From Lachnospiraceae bacterium (GTDB lineage: Bacteria > Bacillota > Clostridia > Lachnospirales > Lachnospiraceae), in the NCBI GenBank assembly GCA_021203305.1, contig JAJQBK010000058.1, positions 1 to 64,000 of the forward strand: a stretch of DNA of 64,000 nt. Direction: 5' to 3'. Position numbers and translations under genes: made by a program. Of the stretch, positions 33,519 to 41,985 are shown piece by piece; position 1 is the stretch's first letter, and the number at the start of each line of letters is the position of its first letter. Below the pieces are notes generated by a model. It was given only the letters and a program-made list of their open reading frames with translations, searched no databases and had not been told where the DNA came from.

Positions 33519-33839
33519 TCAGGCCAGCCCCGCGTTAAAAATCCACGTCAGGCTCGCCAATGCCGCCAGATTACAGACAATCCCAATCCAGCCAAAACGG
33601 TGAAACTGCTCCCCATCAGAGATACAGATCAGCGACATAATCAGCCCCGCTACCGACAGCACCATCATCAGGAAGGCCGCGAAGCCCATGGACAGGGTAG
33701 CCTCCCCGCGCATGGAAAAGGTCCGGTACATCAAAAGCATCAGCCCCGATACGTTGATCAGGCCGAACGTAAAGCCCAGAATCCCGGAAGACTTATGGGT
33801 CTTTACCACATATTTGAATTTTCTTTTTACCTTCTTCAT
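33519..33839 (-). CDS. Small membrane protein, DUF6142-like
   Basis: A 106-residue protein with a basic N-terminus (MKKVKRKFKYVVKTHKSSG) and three predicted membrane helices (GFTFGLINVSGLMLLMY, FAAFLMMVLSVAGLIMSLI, IGIVCNLAALASLTWIF). It resembles small Lachnospiraceae proteins annotated DUF6142; no function is known. It starts 3 bp after the stop of the 50-residue gene upstream and is probably translated together with it. Confidence 0.8.
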   Translation of the reverse strand: MKKVKRKFKYVVKTHKSSGILGFTFGLINVSGLMLLMYRTFSMRGEATLSMGFAAFLMMVLSVAGLIMSLICISDGEQFHRFGWIGIVCNLAALASLTWIFNAGLA

Positions 33840-33842
33840 TTT

Positions 33843-33995
33843 TTAAAATATCAGCTTATTCCGCTCCTTTAACAGCTTTCCGCCGCCCACGATCATCAGA
33901 ATACCGCCGGCCACGCCCACCACAATAGTGACGACCCCAACGATAATGCTCATATTTCCGACAAAGGACATGATTTTATGAATTTTTTCCTGCAT
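33843..33995 (-). CDS. 50-residue single-pass membrane protein
   Basis: Short frame with a perfect AGGAGGT site 6 bp before the ATG. The protein begins MQEKIHKIMSFVGNMS, has one long hydrophobic helix (IIVGVVTIVVGVAGGILMIV) and ends with a basic tail (KLLKERNKLIF). The stop is followed immediately by the DUF6142-like gene, so the two form a small operon. Function unknown; the quality of the ribosome site and the membrane-helix composition argue that it is real. Confidence 0.75.
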   Translation of the reverse strand: MQEKIHKIMSFVGNMSIIVGVVTIVVGVAGGILMIVGGGKLLKERNKLIF

Positions 33996-34031
33996 TTTGC
34001 ACCTCCTGACATTATATTTTTTCTTATCTTC

Positions 34032-34706
34032 TCAGGCGCCATACTGCGCATAATAAGCGTCCAGCGCGGCCTTGATGGTTTCGTCTATTATGACCTGTCC
34101 CCTGTAAGGCCGGTTATACAGATACTCCGTCACCTCCGCCATAGTGACGATGGCCCGGGCCTCGATTCCGTATTTTTCCTTAATCTCCTGCAGGGCGCTG
34201 ACCTGGCCGTCCCTTCCCTTCTCCATGCGGTTTAAGGACACCATCAGGCCCTTCACCTCCACATCCGCCTGGGCCTTCAAAATCGGGTAGGTCTCCTCGA
34301 TGGATTTGCCGGAGGTAGTCACATCCTCAATGATCACCACCCGGTCGCCGTCCTTCAGGGCACTGCCCAGCAGAATACCGGTATCCCCGTGGTCCTTGAC
34401 CTCCTTGCGGTTGGAGCAGTAACGGATTTCCTTCCCATACAGCTGCGAATAAGCGATGACCGTGGCCACAGACAGAGGAATCCCCTTGTAGGCCGGTCCG
34501 AACAACACATCAAAATCATCCCCGAAATTCTCATGAATCGCTCTCGCGTAATACTCTCCCAGCTTCTGCAGCTGGACGCCGGTCACATAAGCCCCCGCGT
34601 TCATAAAAAAGGGGCTCTTCCTGCCGCTCTTCAAGGTAAACTCACCGAACCTGAGCACATGAGAGTCCACCATAAACCCGATAAAATCCTGCTTGTACTG
34701 TTCCAC
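34032..34706 (-). CDS. pyrE: Orotate phosphoribosyltransferase
   Basis: Makes orotidine 5'-phosphate in pyrimidine synthesis. Started at the GTG at 34706 behind GGGAGGAAG it is 224 residues and begins (M)EQYKQDFIGFMVD; the frame is open to 34802 without a ribosome site. Substrate motifs are FTLKSGRKSPFFMNAG, FGPAYKGIPLS and the PRPP loop VVIIEDVTTSGKS. pyrF lies 6 kb away and is not in the same operon. Confidence 0.95.
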   Translation of the reverse strand: MEQYKQDFIGFMVDSHVLRFGEFTLKSGRKSPFFMNAGAYVTGVQLQKLGEYYARAIHENFGDDFDVLFGPAYKGIPLSVATVIAYSQLYGKEIRYCSNRKEVKDHGDTGILLGSALKDGDRVVIIEDVTTSGKSIEETYPILKAQADVEVKGLMVSLNRMEKGRDGQVSALQEIKEKYGIEARAIVTMAEVTEYLYNRPYRGQVIIDETIKAALDAYYAQYGA

Positions 34707-34829
34707 TTTTCTTCCTCCCGACTTTGAATATCGCGTTGCTTCTGACTGTTCGATCTTACCATATTTAATGTATATTTTCAATCTGAAAAACAGCTTACGC
34801 ACACGAAACAGTAATCAACCTGACGTTGC

Positions 34830-35042
34830 TCACGGCGTAAACGGACTATAGTGGGTCGGTTCCGGAATCTCTCTTCCCAGCAATCCTGCTGTTTCAATCC
34901 ATTCAGAAATAATAATCTGAGCGTTTTCTACAGCCTCCTGCGGCGTCTTTCCGTCTGACATGCACCCCGGAAGATCCGGAACAGAAACTATATAACATTG
35001 ATCCTCTTCTGACCATGATACAATCATAGAATATCTCATCAT
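34830..35042 (-). CDS. hicB: HicB-family antitoxin
   Basis: A 70-residue HicB-type protein. RYSMIVSWSEEDQCYIVSVP is followed by DLPGCMSDGKTPQEAVENAQ, the inactive RNase H-like core that masks the toxin. The C-terminal DNA-binding domain of long HicBs is absent. TAGGAGG precedes the start, 11 bp after hicA. Confidence 0.92.
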   Translation of the reverse strand: MMRYSMIVSWSEEDQCYIVSVPDLPGCMSDGKTPQEAVENAQIIISEWIETAGLLGREIPEPTHYSPFTP

Positions 35043-35053
35043 ATTTCATCCTC

Positions 35054-35290
35054 CTAGATTCCATATTTTTCAAAAAAAATCCGGATTTGCTTCACCTGAT
35101 ATGCCTTCACCATGCTGCCTGCGGGCTGAATATTAATAATCTCCGGAATATCGTTGCGCCAATAAATAAAATGATCCCCTTTAACTCTGAAAGAAAACCC
35201 CATTATTTTTAACAGCCTTTGCAGATCGGCAAATCTAATGTTATTGTTCTTTCTACCGCTCATTACATCAGCATATGTATCCCTCGCCAC
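35054..35290 (-). CDS. hicA: HicA-family toxin
   Basis: A small mRNA interferase of 78 residues with a dsRBD-like fold: RFADLQRLLKIMGFSFRVKG, then GDHFIYW with the catalytic His, and VKAYQVKQIRIFFEKYG. The GTG at 35290 has AAGGAGA 9 bp upstream; a later ATG at 35263 is possible. The toxin-first order with HicB downstream is typical. A minus-strand promoter with TTGCAA and TAGAAT is likely at 35300-35330. Confidence 0.92.
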   Translation of the reverse strand: MARDTYADVMSGRKNNNIRFADLQRLLKIMGFSFRVKGDHFIYWRNDIPEIINIQPAGSMVKAYQVKQIRIFFEKYGI

Positions 35291-35361
35291 CTGTATTCGT
35301 CTCCTTTCATTCTAACATTCTACGAAAGATTTGCAAGTCAAATATGTCCATATAAACAGAA

Positions 35362-35397
35362 ATAAGCATACCGCCGTTACCGGCAAAATATGCTTAT
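35362..35397 (-). terminator. Pyruvate kinase terminator
   Basis: Arms ATAAGCATA (35362-35370) and TATGCTTAT (35389-35397) with additional CCG/CGG pairing inside, followed on the minus strand by TTTCTGTTTAT. About 100 bp past the pyk stop. Confidence 0.65.
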
Positions 35398-35497
35398 CTC
35401 TTTCTCTTTCGTATATGAAAATGTCCGGACCATACAGGTCAGAATTCTCAATGTGACCGTAAAATCACACCCGGAACCTAAAATTCGTTACTTCTCC

Positions 35498-36910
35498 TTA
35501 AACCTCCTCCACCTTGATGGTATTGGTATTGCCCTTTCTGCCGCCGATCTGGCCGCCGGTCAGCACCACATTGTCGCCCTTCTGCAGATGGAAGGTTTCC
35601 TTCGCCTTCAGCATGGCAAAATAGAACATCACGTCCATGGAGGTGACCTCCTCGCAGAGCACCGGCGTCACGCCCCAGCTTAAGTTCAGCTTGCGCCACA
35701 CGCTCTCGGAGGTGGTCATGCCCAGGATGTCCACCGGGCAGCGGAAACGGCTGACCAGGCGGGCGGTTCTGCCGCTCAGGGAGTTGACCACAATGGCCTT
35801 CGCCCCCACATCGATGGCCATGGCGGCCGTGGCGTGGGAGATGGCGTCCAGATTATTCTGTGCCTCAAAGTCGGTCTTATAAAAAAGGCTCTTATAATTG
35901 ATCTGCTTCTCCGTGTACTCCGCGATTTCCGCCATGGTTTTCACGGCCTTCACCGGGTATTTGCCCGCGGCGGTCTCGCCGGAAAGCATGATGGCGGAGG
36001 TGCCGTCATAGACAGCGTTAGCCACATCGGAGAGCTCCGCCCTGGTGGGACGGGGATTCTGAATCATGCTCTCCAGCATCTCTGTCGCGGTGATAACCCG
36101 GCTGCCCAGCATACGGCACTTGTTGATCAGATATTTCTGCACGGAGGGCACCTCCACGCCGGGAATTTCCACGCCCAGGTCGCCTCTGGCCACCATAACG
36201 CCGTCGGCCACCTCGCAGATGGCGTCCACATTGTCCACACCGGAACGGTTCTCAAACTTGGCCACGATCTCCACATGCTTGCCGCCGTGGGCATTCAGGA
36301 AGTTGCGCAGATCGGTCACATCTTTTTTATTGGAAACAAAGGAGGCTGCCACAAAATCCACATCCTTCTCAATGCCAAAGAGGATATCCGCCTTGTCCTG
36401 CTCGCTGAGATAGTCGTGATCCATGACCTTATTGGGGAAATTCATGCTCTTGCGGTCGCTTAAAACTCCGCCCGCCATGACCTTACAGACTGCGTCCTTC
36501 CCCTGGATTTCCTGCACCTCCAGGATAATCAGGCCGTTATTCACCAGCACCGTATCGCCGGGCTTTAAGTTCTCCGCCAGCTTATCGTAGGTCACGGAAA
36601 CTTTTGTCTCATCCCCCACCACGTCCTCGCTTGTCAGGGTAAACAGATCGCCCTCCTTCAGGGTCACCTTCCCGTTTTCAAAGGTCTTAATCCGGTACTC
36701 CGGCCCCTTGGTGTCCAGCATGATGGCGATGGGCAGCCCCAGCTTCTCCCGCACCTTCTTGATCAGCGCGATGGTCTCTCCATGCCCCTCATGGGTGCCG
36801 TGGGAAAAATTCAGCCTGGCCACATTCATGCCGGCAAGACACATGTCGGTCAGCACCTGCTCGTTGTTGCTGGCCGGTCCGATGGTACAGATAATCTTTG
36901 TTTTACGCAT
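35498..36910 (-). CDS. pyk: Pyruvate kinase
   Basis: Final ATP-generating step of glycolysis. The ATG at 36910, with AAAGGAGC 6 bp before, gives 470 residues. Motifs are KIICTIGPASNN at the start, LDTKGPEYR, the catalytic Lys region VEIVAKFENRSGV, MVARGDLGVEIP (metal ligands) and MLESMIQNPRPTRAE. It is the short form without the extra C-terminal PEP-utiliser-like domain found in Bacillus. Monocistronic. Confidence 0.97.
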   Translation of the reverse strand: MRKTKIICTIGPASNNEQVLTDMCLAGMNVARLNFSHGTHEGHGETIALIKKVREKLGLPIAIMLDTKGPEYRIKTFENGKVTLKEGDLFTLTSEDVVGDETKVSVTYDKLAENLKPGDTVLVNNGLIILEVQEIQGKDAVCKVMAGGVLSDRKSMNFPNKVMDHDYLSEQDKADILFGIEKDVDFVAASFVSNKKDVTDLRNFLNAHGGKHVEIVAKFENRSGVDNVDAICEVADGVMVARGDLGVEIPGVEVPSVQKYLINKCRMLGSRVITATEMLESMIQNPRPTRAELSDVANAVYDGTSAIMLSGETAAGKYPVKAVKTMAEIAEYTEKQINYKSLFYKTDFEAQNNLDAISHATAAMAIDVGAKAIVVNSLSGRTARLVSRFRCPVDILGMTTSESVWRKLNLSWGVTPVLCEEVTSMDVMFYFAMLKAKETFHLQKGDNVVLTGGQIGGRKGNTNTIKVEEV

Positions 36911-37033
36911 AGCCGCTCCTTTGTTCATCGTCTCAGATTTTTTCTTATTCTAGCATAGTATTTCCGGTTTTGCCATAAAAAGCGCGTAAAACGGGAATAT
37001 TTTTTACATAAAAAGCTGCTGTTTACCCGGCGA

Positions 37034-37606
37034 TTACTTACTCAGCCTGTCATATAATACAGTTTCCTCCTGAGAAGCGATTTTAATTTTCTTTTTATAT
37101 AACAGGGTCCACGAAGCCTGATTATTGGCGTAATCCATACTCAATTTTGGAAAAAAAGATCTGCAAAAATAATCCTCACCTTGAGATCTTGATAAAAACA
37201 GGTATAATATTCTGCCCATTATCTCATTTTCAAGCAGAAAATCTGCCTCAATTTTGGAGTATGCATTTGCGTTTTTGCGATACTTGAAAATCGTGTCATT
37301 TCGGTCTATCATTTCCTCCAATACCGGGAGATAAAGGATACGATCTGTAATTTTCCCATAAAAACTTGATGCCTCAATTTGGTTTTGACTGATTTCCCCG
37401 GCCGCGATTTTATCAAATATAATTTTTCGGTCTTTGCGCAGCTTAGGTATATCAGTTAAGTATTGCAGGCCCATAAGATGGTAGCAGTCACGTTTGTCGA
37501 AAGAAATGTTAATCCACATAGCTGTACCCTTCCTGCCAATCATAATTTCATATCTGGTGTCCAAAAGGGCTTGAAATGCTGTTACCGATTTGTAAATGTC
37601 CTGCAT
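37034..37606 (-). CDS. PBECR4-like nuclease-domain protein
   Basis: A 190-residue soluble protein resembling proteins annotated PBECR4 (phage-Barnase-EndoU-colicin-RelE-like nuclease 4). Matching blocks are YEIMIGRKGTAMWINISF, HLMGLQYLTDIPKLRKDRK and NAYSKIEADFLLEN. Members are thought to be toxin or RNase effectors in mobile or toxin-antitoxin contexts. No antitoxin gene is evident on either side. The family name is by recognition of these blocks and catalysis is not established. Confidence 0.7.
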   Translation of the reverse strand: MQDIYKSVTAFQALLDTRYEIMIGRKGTAMWINISFDKRDCYHLMGLQYLTDIPKLRKDRKIIFDKIAAGEISQNQIEASSFYGKITDRILYLPVLEEMIDRNDTIFKYRKNANAYSKIEADFLLENEIMGRILYLFLSRSQGEDYFCRSFFPKLSMDYANNQASWTLLYKKKIKIASQEETVLYDRLSK

Positions 37607-37655
37607 GGCTTTTGTCTTTTCCTTATATTTTTAGTATATAGACAGAAAGAAAGGC

Positions 37656-37681
37656 CCTGCTTTCACAGAGCCTTCCGACAT
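37656..37681 (-). terminator. Possible terminator of the amino acid ABC operon
   Basis: Imperfect arms AAGGCTCTG and CAGGGCCTT on the minus strand followed by TCTTTCTG, about 200 bp beyond the binding-protein gene. Confidence 0.45.
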
Positions 37682-37874
37682 TTTCTTTCGACTGCCACAT
37701 GACCTCTATCCAGATTGCGGTAAATGTCAAACCCTTATAAAGCTCGTAAGGCACTGCATTCTGGAACAACACCTTACTTTTTCGCTTGACAGACACTCTG
37801 GTTGCCTGTCGTTGATATTATATTACAATCATTTAAAAAATATGTCAAGGAAAATCCGTTATACTGCTACAGAC

Positions 37875-38768
37875 CTACTCCTGCGTAATATCGCTTCCAA
37901 AATACTGAATGGAAATCTCGGAGAGCGTCCCATTTTCAGAGATGGTCGCGATGGCCTCGTTGATGGCCTCCCTCAAGGAAGCGGAGTCATCGCCCTTTCT
38001 GGTGGGAATCACCACGTTGGAGGCCTCCTCAGTCAGCGCCACGATCTTTAACTCCGCGTCCGGATGGACATCCATATAATCATAATAGGATACCTCCGCG
38101 TTCAGAGTCGCGTCCACACGGCCGGAAAGCACCAGCTCCAGCGTCTCATCCAGACTGTCCACACCGGTCACCTCCGCGCCGTAGCTCTCCGCCAGATCCA
38201 TATAGGTGCTGGCGATGCTGTTGGCGGTGGTCTTTCCGTCCAGATCCTCAAAGGAGGTGATGTCCTCATTGTCCGAGCGCACAATCAGAGCCGTGCGGAT
38301 GTAGGCATAGGGGTCAGTGAAATCATATTTCTCCGCCCGTTCCTCAGTGTACTCCACACCGTTGGCCACAAGATCATATCGTCCCGCGTCCAGACCGGCC
38401 AGCAGGCTGTCCCAGTCGCCCTCAATGAAGGTGACCTCCACGCCAAGCTCCGCGGCGATGGCCCGGGCGACGTCCGCGTCAAAGCCCACCAGATTGTCGT
38501 CCTCATCATGATAGCTCCAGGGAGCCCAGTTGCCCTCCAGGGCGACGATAATCTCTCCCGCTTCCAGTATGGAAGCCAGCTGGTCGTCCGCAGCCTCAGC
38601 TGTTTCGTCCACAGTCTCCTCTGCCTCCTGCGCGGTTTCATCCGCGGTTTCCTCACCAGTCTCCGCTTCCGCGCTCCCGCTTTCCGAGCTGCCGGAACTG
38701 CCGCAGCCCACCAGGACTCCCATGGTCATCGCTGACGCCAGGAAAAGTGCCAGAATTTTCTTTTTCAT
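37875..38768 (-). CDS. Amino acid ABC transporter substrate-binding lipoprotein
   Basis: Periplasmic-type binding protein (SBP_bac_3) anchored as a lipoprotein: [20 protein letters not shown] then the lipobox VGCGSS. A Glu/Ala-rich linker (about 30-65) precedes the two-lobed domain with [36 protein letters not shown], and [20 protein letters not shown]. The pattern fits polar amino acids, possibly cystine or glutamine. The ATG at 38768 has AGGAGGAGC upstream. Third gene of a permease-ATPase-binding protein operon. Confidence 0.94.
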   Translation of the reverse strand: MKKKILALFLASAMTMGVLVGCGSSGSSESGSAEAETGEETADETAQEAEETVDETAEAADDQLASILEAGEIIVALEGNWAPWSYHDEDDNLVGFDADVARAIAAELGVEVTFIEGDWDSLLAGLDAGRYDLVANGVEYTEERAEKYDFTDPYAYIRTALIVRSDNEDITSFEDLDGKTTANSIASTYMDLAESYGAEVTGVDSLDETLELVLSGRVDATLNAEVSYYDYMDVHPDAELKIVALTEEASNVVIPTRKGDDSASLREAINEAIATISENGTLSEISIQYFGSDITQE

Positions 38769-38867
38769 AATGCTCCTCCTTCTAACTTTCTTCACTAATA
38801 ATTACAATAAAGGTCATCTGATATCCATGCTCTCAGGAACTGTCTGTCGCCAGCGCCTTTATTATAT

Positions 38868-39596
38868 TTATATTTTCAGGAACTCCCTGGTCCTCTCCAT
38901 CTTCGGATTGGTAAAGAATTCCTTACTCTCCCCCTGCTCCACAATGCGCCCCTCCTCCATAAAAATCACCTTTCTGGAAACATCCCGGGCAAAGCTCATC
39001 TCATGGGTCACCACCAGCATGGTCATGCCCTCATTGGCCAGGTCCCGCATGACGGAAAGCACCTCCCCGATCAGCTCCGGATCCAGGGCCGATGTGGGCT
39101 CGTCAAAAAAGATAATCTCCGGATCGGTGGCAAGTGCCCGGGCAATGGCCACCCGCTGCTGCTGTCCGCCGGACAGCTGGTATGGGTAATAATCATATCG
39201 GTCAGACAGCCCTACCTTATCCAGCATCCTTCTGCCGATCTCATCTGCCTGCGTCTTCTCCATCTTTCTGCCCACGGTCAGGCCTGTGGTCACATTCTGC
39301 AGGACTGTTTTATTTAAAAAAAGATTGTAGCTCTGGAACACAAAAGCGGTCTTCTTGCGAAGCCTGGCCACATCCTTTTTGGAAATATGGCCCAGCTGAA
39401 ATTCCTCGCCGTCAAAAATCAGCCTGCCGCTGTCCGCCGTCTCCAGAAAATTGATACAGCGCAGCAGCGTCGTCTTGCCGGAGCCGCTGGGGCCGAGCAC
39501 CGCCACCACATCGCCCTTATCCACGGAAATATCCAGACCGCGGAGGACTTCCAGATCGCCGAATTTTTTGTGAATATCATGAATCTCAAGCATCAT
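38868..39596 (-). CDS. Amino acid ABC transporter ATP-binding protein
   Basis: GlnQ-type ATPase of 242 residues with Walker [14 protein letters not shown] (about 33-45), signature [15 protein letters not shown], Walker [15 protein letters not shown] and the H-loop [10 protein letters not shown]. It overlaps the permease stop by 4 bp. Confidence 0.96.
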   Translation of the reverse strand: MMLEIHDIHKKFGDLEVLRGLDISVDKGDVVAVLGPSGSGKTTLLRCINFLETADSGRLIFDGEEFQLGHISKKDVARLRKKTAFVFQSYNLFLNKTVLQNVTTGLTVGRKMEKTQADEIGRRMLDKVGLSDRYDYYPYQLSGGQQQRVAIARALATDPEIIFFDEPTSALDPELIGEVLSVMRDLANEGMTMLVVTHEMSFARDVSRKVIFMEEGRIVEQGESKEFFTNPKMERTREFLKI

Positions 39597-40270
39597 GTCC
39601 GGTTTCCTCCCCGGTATTTATTCAGATATTTCTCCCCCACGCTCTGCAACCAGGTCAGGACGGTGGAGAAAATCAGGTACACAAAGCCCGCCTCCATATA
39701 GAGGAGCAGCGGCTCGTAATACCTGGCGTTGACCCTCTGGGCGGTCATCATGATCTCCTGCACCGTAATGACGGAGGCCAGGGAGGTGTCCTTCACCATG
39801 CTGATCAGGGCATTGGACAGGGATGGAAAGGCGGTCCGCATGGCCTGGGGCAGCACAATATGCCACATAATCTGAATATAATTGAGCCCCACACAGTAGC
39901 CGGCCTCAATCTGCCCCTCGGACACGGACTCAATGGCCGCCCGCATGGTCTCTGCGCCGTAGGCGCCCTCATTTAAGGCAAAGACCAGCACCGCCGCGGG
40001 AAAAGCGTCCAGCAAAATTCCCAGAGAGGGCAGGCCGTAAAACACCACAAACAGCTGTACCAGCAGGGGCGTTCCCCGGAAAATCCAGATATAAAATCTG
40101 GCCAGCTGCCTGAATACCGGCATATTGGCCACCTGCACCAGCGCCACCACCAGAGAAATAACCATGGCAAAGGAAAACCCCAGGATGGTCAGGGGCACCA
40201 TGGTCTTCAGCGCGGCGTTCATCAGCTTGGGGAAGGCCTCCACCAGAATTTGTATCACTCGTTCATCCAT
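39593..40270 (-). CDS. Amino acid ABC transporter permease
   Basis: Polar amino acid permease (HisM/GlnP type) of about 225 residues with five membrane helices and the EAA loop EGQIEAGYCVGLNYIQIMWH. The ATG at 40270 starts MDERVIQILVEAFP; an in-frame start at 40291 is possible. First gene of the operon with the ATPase and the lipoprotein. Confidence 0.94.
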   Translation of the reverse strand: MDERVIQILVEAFPKLMNAALKTMVPLTILGFSFAMVISLVVALVQVANMPVFRQLARFYIWIFRGTPLLVQLFVVFYGLPSLGILLDAFPAAVLVFALNEGAYGAETMRAAIESVSEGQIEAGYCVGLNYIQIMWHIVLPQAMRTAFPSLSNALISMVKDTSLASVITVQEIMMTAQRVNARYYEPLLLYMEAGFVYLIFSTVLTWLQSVGEKYLNKYRGGNRT

Positions 40271-40333
40271 ATATTTCCATCTTCCGCTCACAGCAAACGC
40301 AAAGAATTCCGCGCTGCAATTTCCGAATCTTCC

Positions 40334-40378
40334 AAAAACCGACGCGGATACTTCTCAAGGTACCAACGGCGGTTTTTT
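40334..40378 (-). terminator. pyrF terminator
   Basis: Arms AAAAACCG(C/A)CG and CG(T/G)CGGTTTTT separated by about 23 bases, starting 4 bp past the pyrF stop. It is followed by T-runs on the minus strand. Confidence 0.65.
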
Positions 40379-40381
40379 CTG

Positions 40382-41311
40382 TTATCTGCTTTCCAGCGCC
40401 TGCTTAATATCCTCCCGCATATCCAGCACTGCCTGTCTGGAAGCCTCAGCGAAGCGCTCCGGGCCGAACTCCCTGTATTTCTCCTGCTGCCACGCGGCGA
40501 TAATCCCTCTGGAGGAATTCACGATGGCTCCCAGCCCATCCTCATTAAAGAAATGCACCAGATCCGCGCCCTTCGCGCCCTGGGCTCCGTAGCCCGGCAC
40601 CAGAATATAATTGCGCGGCATAATTTTACGCAGGATTTTTCCCTGCTCCGGATAGGTGGCGCCCACCACGGCGCCCACATAGCTGTAGCCGTTCTCTCCC
40701 ACAAAATCGCTGCCCCACTGAGCCACCTTCTCGCCGACCCACTCATACAGGGGACGTCCATCGATCAGGCGATCCTGGAACTCTCCGCTGCTGGGATTGG
40801 ATGTCTTGGCCAGAATAAACAGGCCCTTCTTCTCCTCCCTGCATACCTTCACAAAGGGAGCCACCGCGTCCGTGCCCATGTAGGGGTTAATAGTTGCAAA
40901 ATCTTCATCAAATCCGTAAAATTTCTGATCTCCCACCTGAACCTTTCCAAGATGGCCTATGGCGTAAGCCTCCGAGGTGGAGCCGATATCGCCCCTCTTG
41001 ATATCGCCGATCACCACCAGATCCTTCAATTTGCAGTAATCCACTGTCCTTGCGAAAGCTTTCACTCCCTCCAGGCCAAACTGCTCATACATGGCGATCT
41101 GCGGCTTCACCGCCGGCACCACATCGTAAATCGCGTCAATGATTTCCTTATTATACTGCCAGATGGCCTCCCCGGCTCCCTGAAGCGTCTCGCCGTACTC
41201 CACGAATGCGCTCTTTTGAATCTGCTCCGGAATAAATTTCAGCATCGGGTCCAGCCCAACCACAATGGGCGCCTGGGTCTTTTTGATTTTGGAGATGAGT
41301 TTGTCAATCAT
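40382..41311 (-). CDS. pyrF: Orotidine 5'-phosphate decarboxylase
   Basis: Makes UMP. At 309 residues it is the longer PyrF subgroup 2. VVGLDPMLKFIPEQIQ at the start, the catalytic DIKRGDIGSTSEAYA (Lys-Asp pairs) and the phosphate-binding LVPGYGAQGAKGADL are visible. It stands alone, apart from pyrE. Confidence 0.95.
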   Translation of the reverse strand: MIDKLISKIKKTQAPIVVGLDPMLKFIPEQIQKSAFVEYGETLQGAGEAIWQYNKEIIDAIYDVVPAVKPQIAMYEQFGLEGVKAFARTVDYCKLKDLVVIGDIKRGDIGSTSEAYAIGHLGKVQVGDQKFYGFDEDFATINPYMGTDAVAPFVKVCREEKKGLFILAKTSNPSSGEFQDRLIDGRPLYEWVGEKVAQWGSDFVGENGYSYVGAVVGATYPEQGKILRKIMPRNYILVPGYGAQGAKGADLVHFFNEDGLGAIVNSSRGIIAAWQQEKYREFGPERFAEASRQAVLDMREDIKQALESR

Positions 41312-41442
41312 AGGGGGTCCTTTCTTTCAAAATTGTCAGACACTGTCGCTTCCTGCGCACGCGCAAAAGCATCCGGCCCGATCAAAAGAAGCTGCCGCGT
41401 CCGTGCCGGATATGATTGTAGCAAAGCATGAAAAAAAAGTCA

Positions 41443-41493
41443 ATTGTCTGGAGAAATGTCGCATTGACATTGTCAGGGGAAATGCCGCATTGA
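41443..41493. repeat. Tandem 26-bp repeat upstream of the XRE gene
   Basis: Two copies of ATTGTCnGGnGAAATGnCGC followed by ATTGA begin at 41443 and 41469. They lie about 160 bp before the XRE start, in an otherwise empty 344-bp gap, and could be operators of that regulator or of pyrF. Confidence 0.65.
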
Positions 41494-41655
41494 ATGTACA
41501 GCCGATATTATTTACTGGCATTCACGATGCTCGGACGATATATCGACCCAAAATCTGCAACATTCTTGAAAAAACGGATTTTTCCATGAAAATATGTTTT
41601 AATTTCCGTATCAACCTTAAAATTTTCGATTCAGTTCGAACCATCAGGAGTCCCC

Positions 41656-41880
41656 ATGAACCCAGTCTACAGATATTTATTTGGCAGACAGCTGCGGAAG
41701 CTGCGCCTGGAGCGCGGCCTACAGCAGAAAGCTGTCGCCGCCAGTCTGCATATCAGCCCCTCCACCTATTCCAATTATGAAAACGGCGTTTTTCTGCCAG
41801 ATCTGGAGACGCTGCTTCTGCTCGCCGACCTGTTTGAAGTCTCCTTGGACGAGCTGGCCGGACGGGGAAAATTGGAATAA
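41656..41880 (+). CDS. XRE-family transcriptional regulator
   Basis: A 74-residue single-domain Cro/C1 HTH protein: YLFGRQLRKLRLERGLQQKA, then the recognition region SPSTYSNYENGVFLPDLETL and ADLFEVSLDELAG. Small XRE proteins of this size are standalone repressors. It converges on the hydrolase gene at 41958 and is preceded by tandem 26-bp repeats that may be its operator. Confidence 0.9.
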   Translation: MNPVYRYLFGRQLRKLRLERGLQQKAVAASLHISPSTYSNYENGVFLPDLETLLLLADLFEVSLDELAGRGKLE

Positions 41881-41893
41881 ACCCAACTACATT

Positions 41894-41985
41894 CCAATGG
41901 ATTTTCTGACGGCTAATCCTGAAACTGCGACAACACCTCCAACGGATTTTCTGACGGCTAATTCTGAAACTGCGGCAATGCTTCC
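41894..41985. repeat. 45-bp tandem repeat spanning the hydrolase gene stop
   Basis: Units begin at 41894 and 41939 and share GGATTTTCTGACGGCTAAT and CTGAAACTGCG with few differences. The second unit contains the last codons (LPQFQN) and stop of the ComEC-like gene on the minus strand. The first is an out-of-gene copy that would encode a near-identical ending. Confidence 0.85.
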
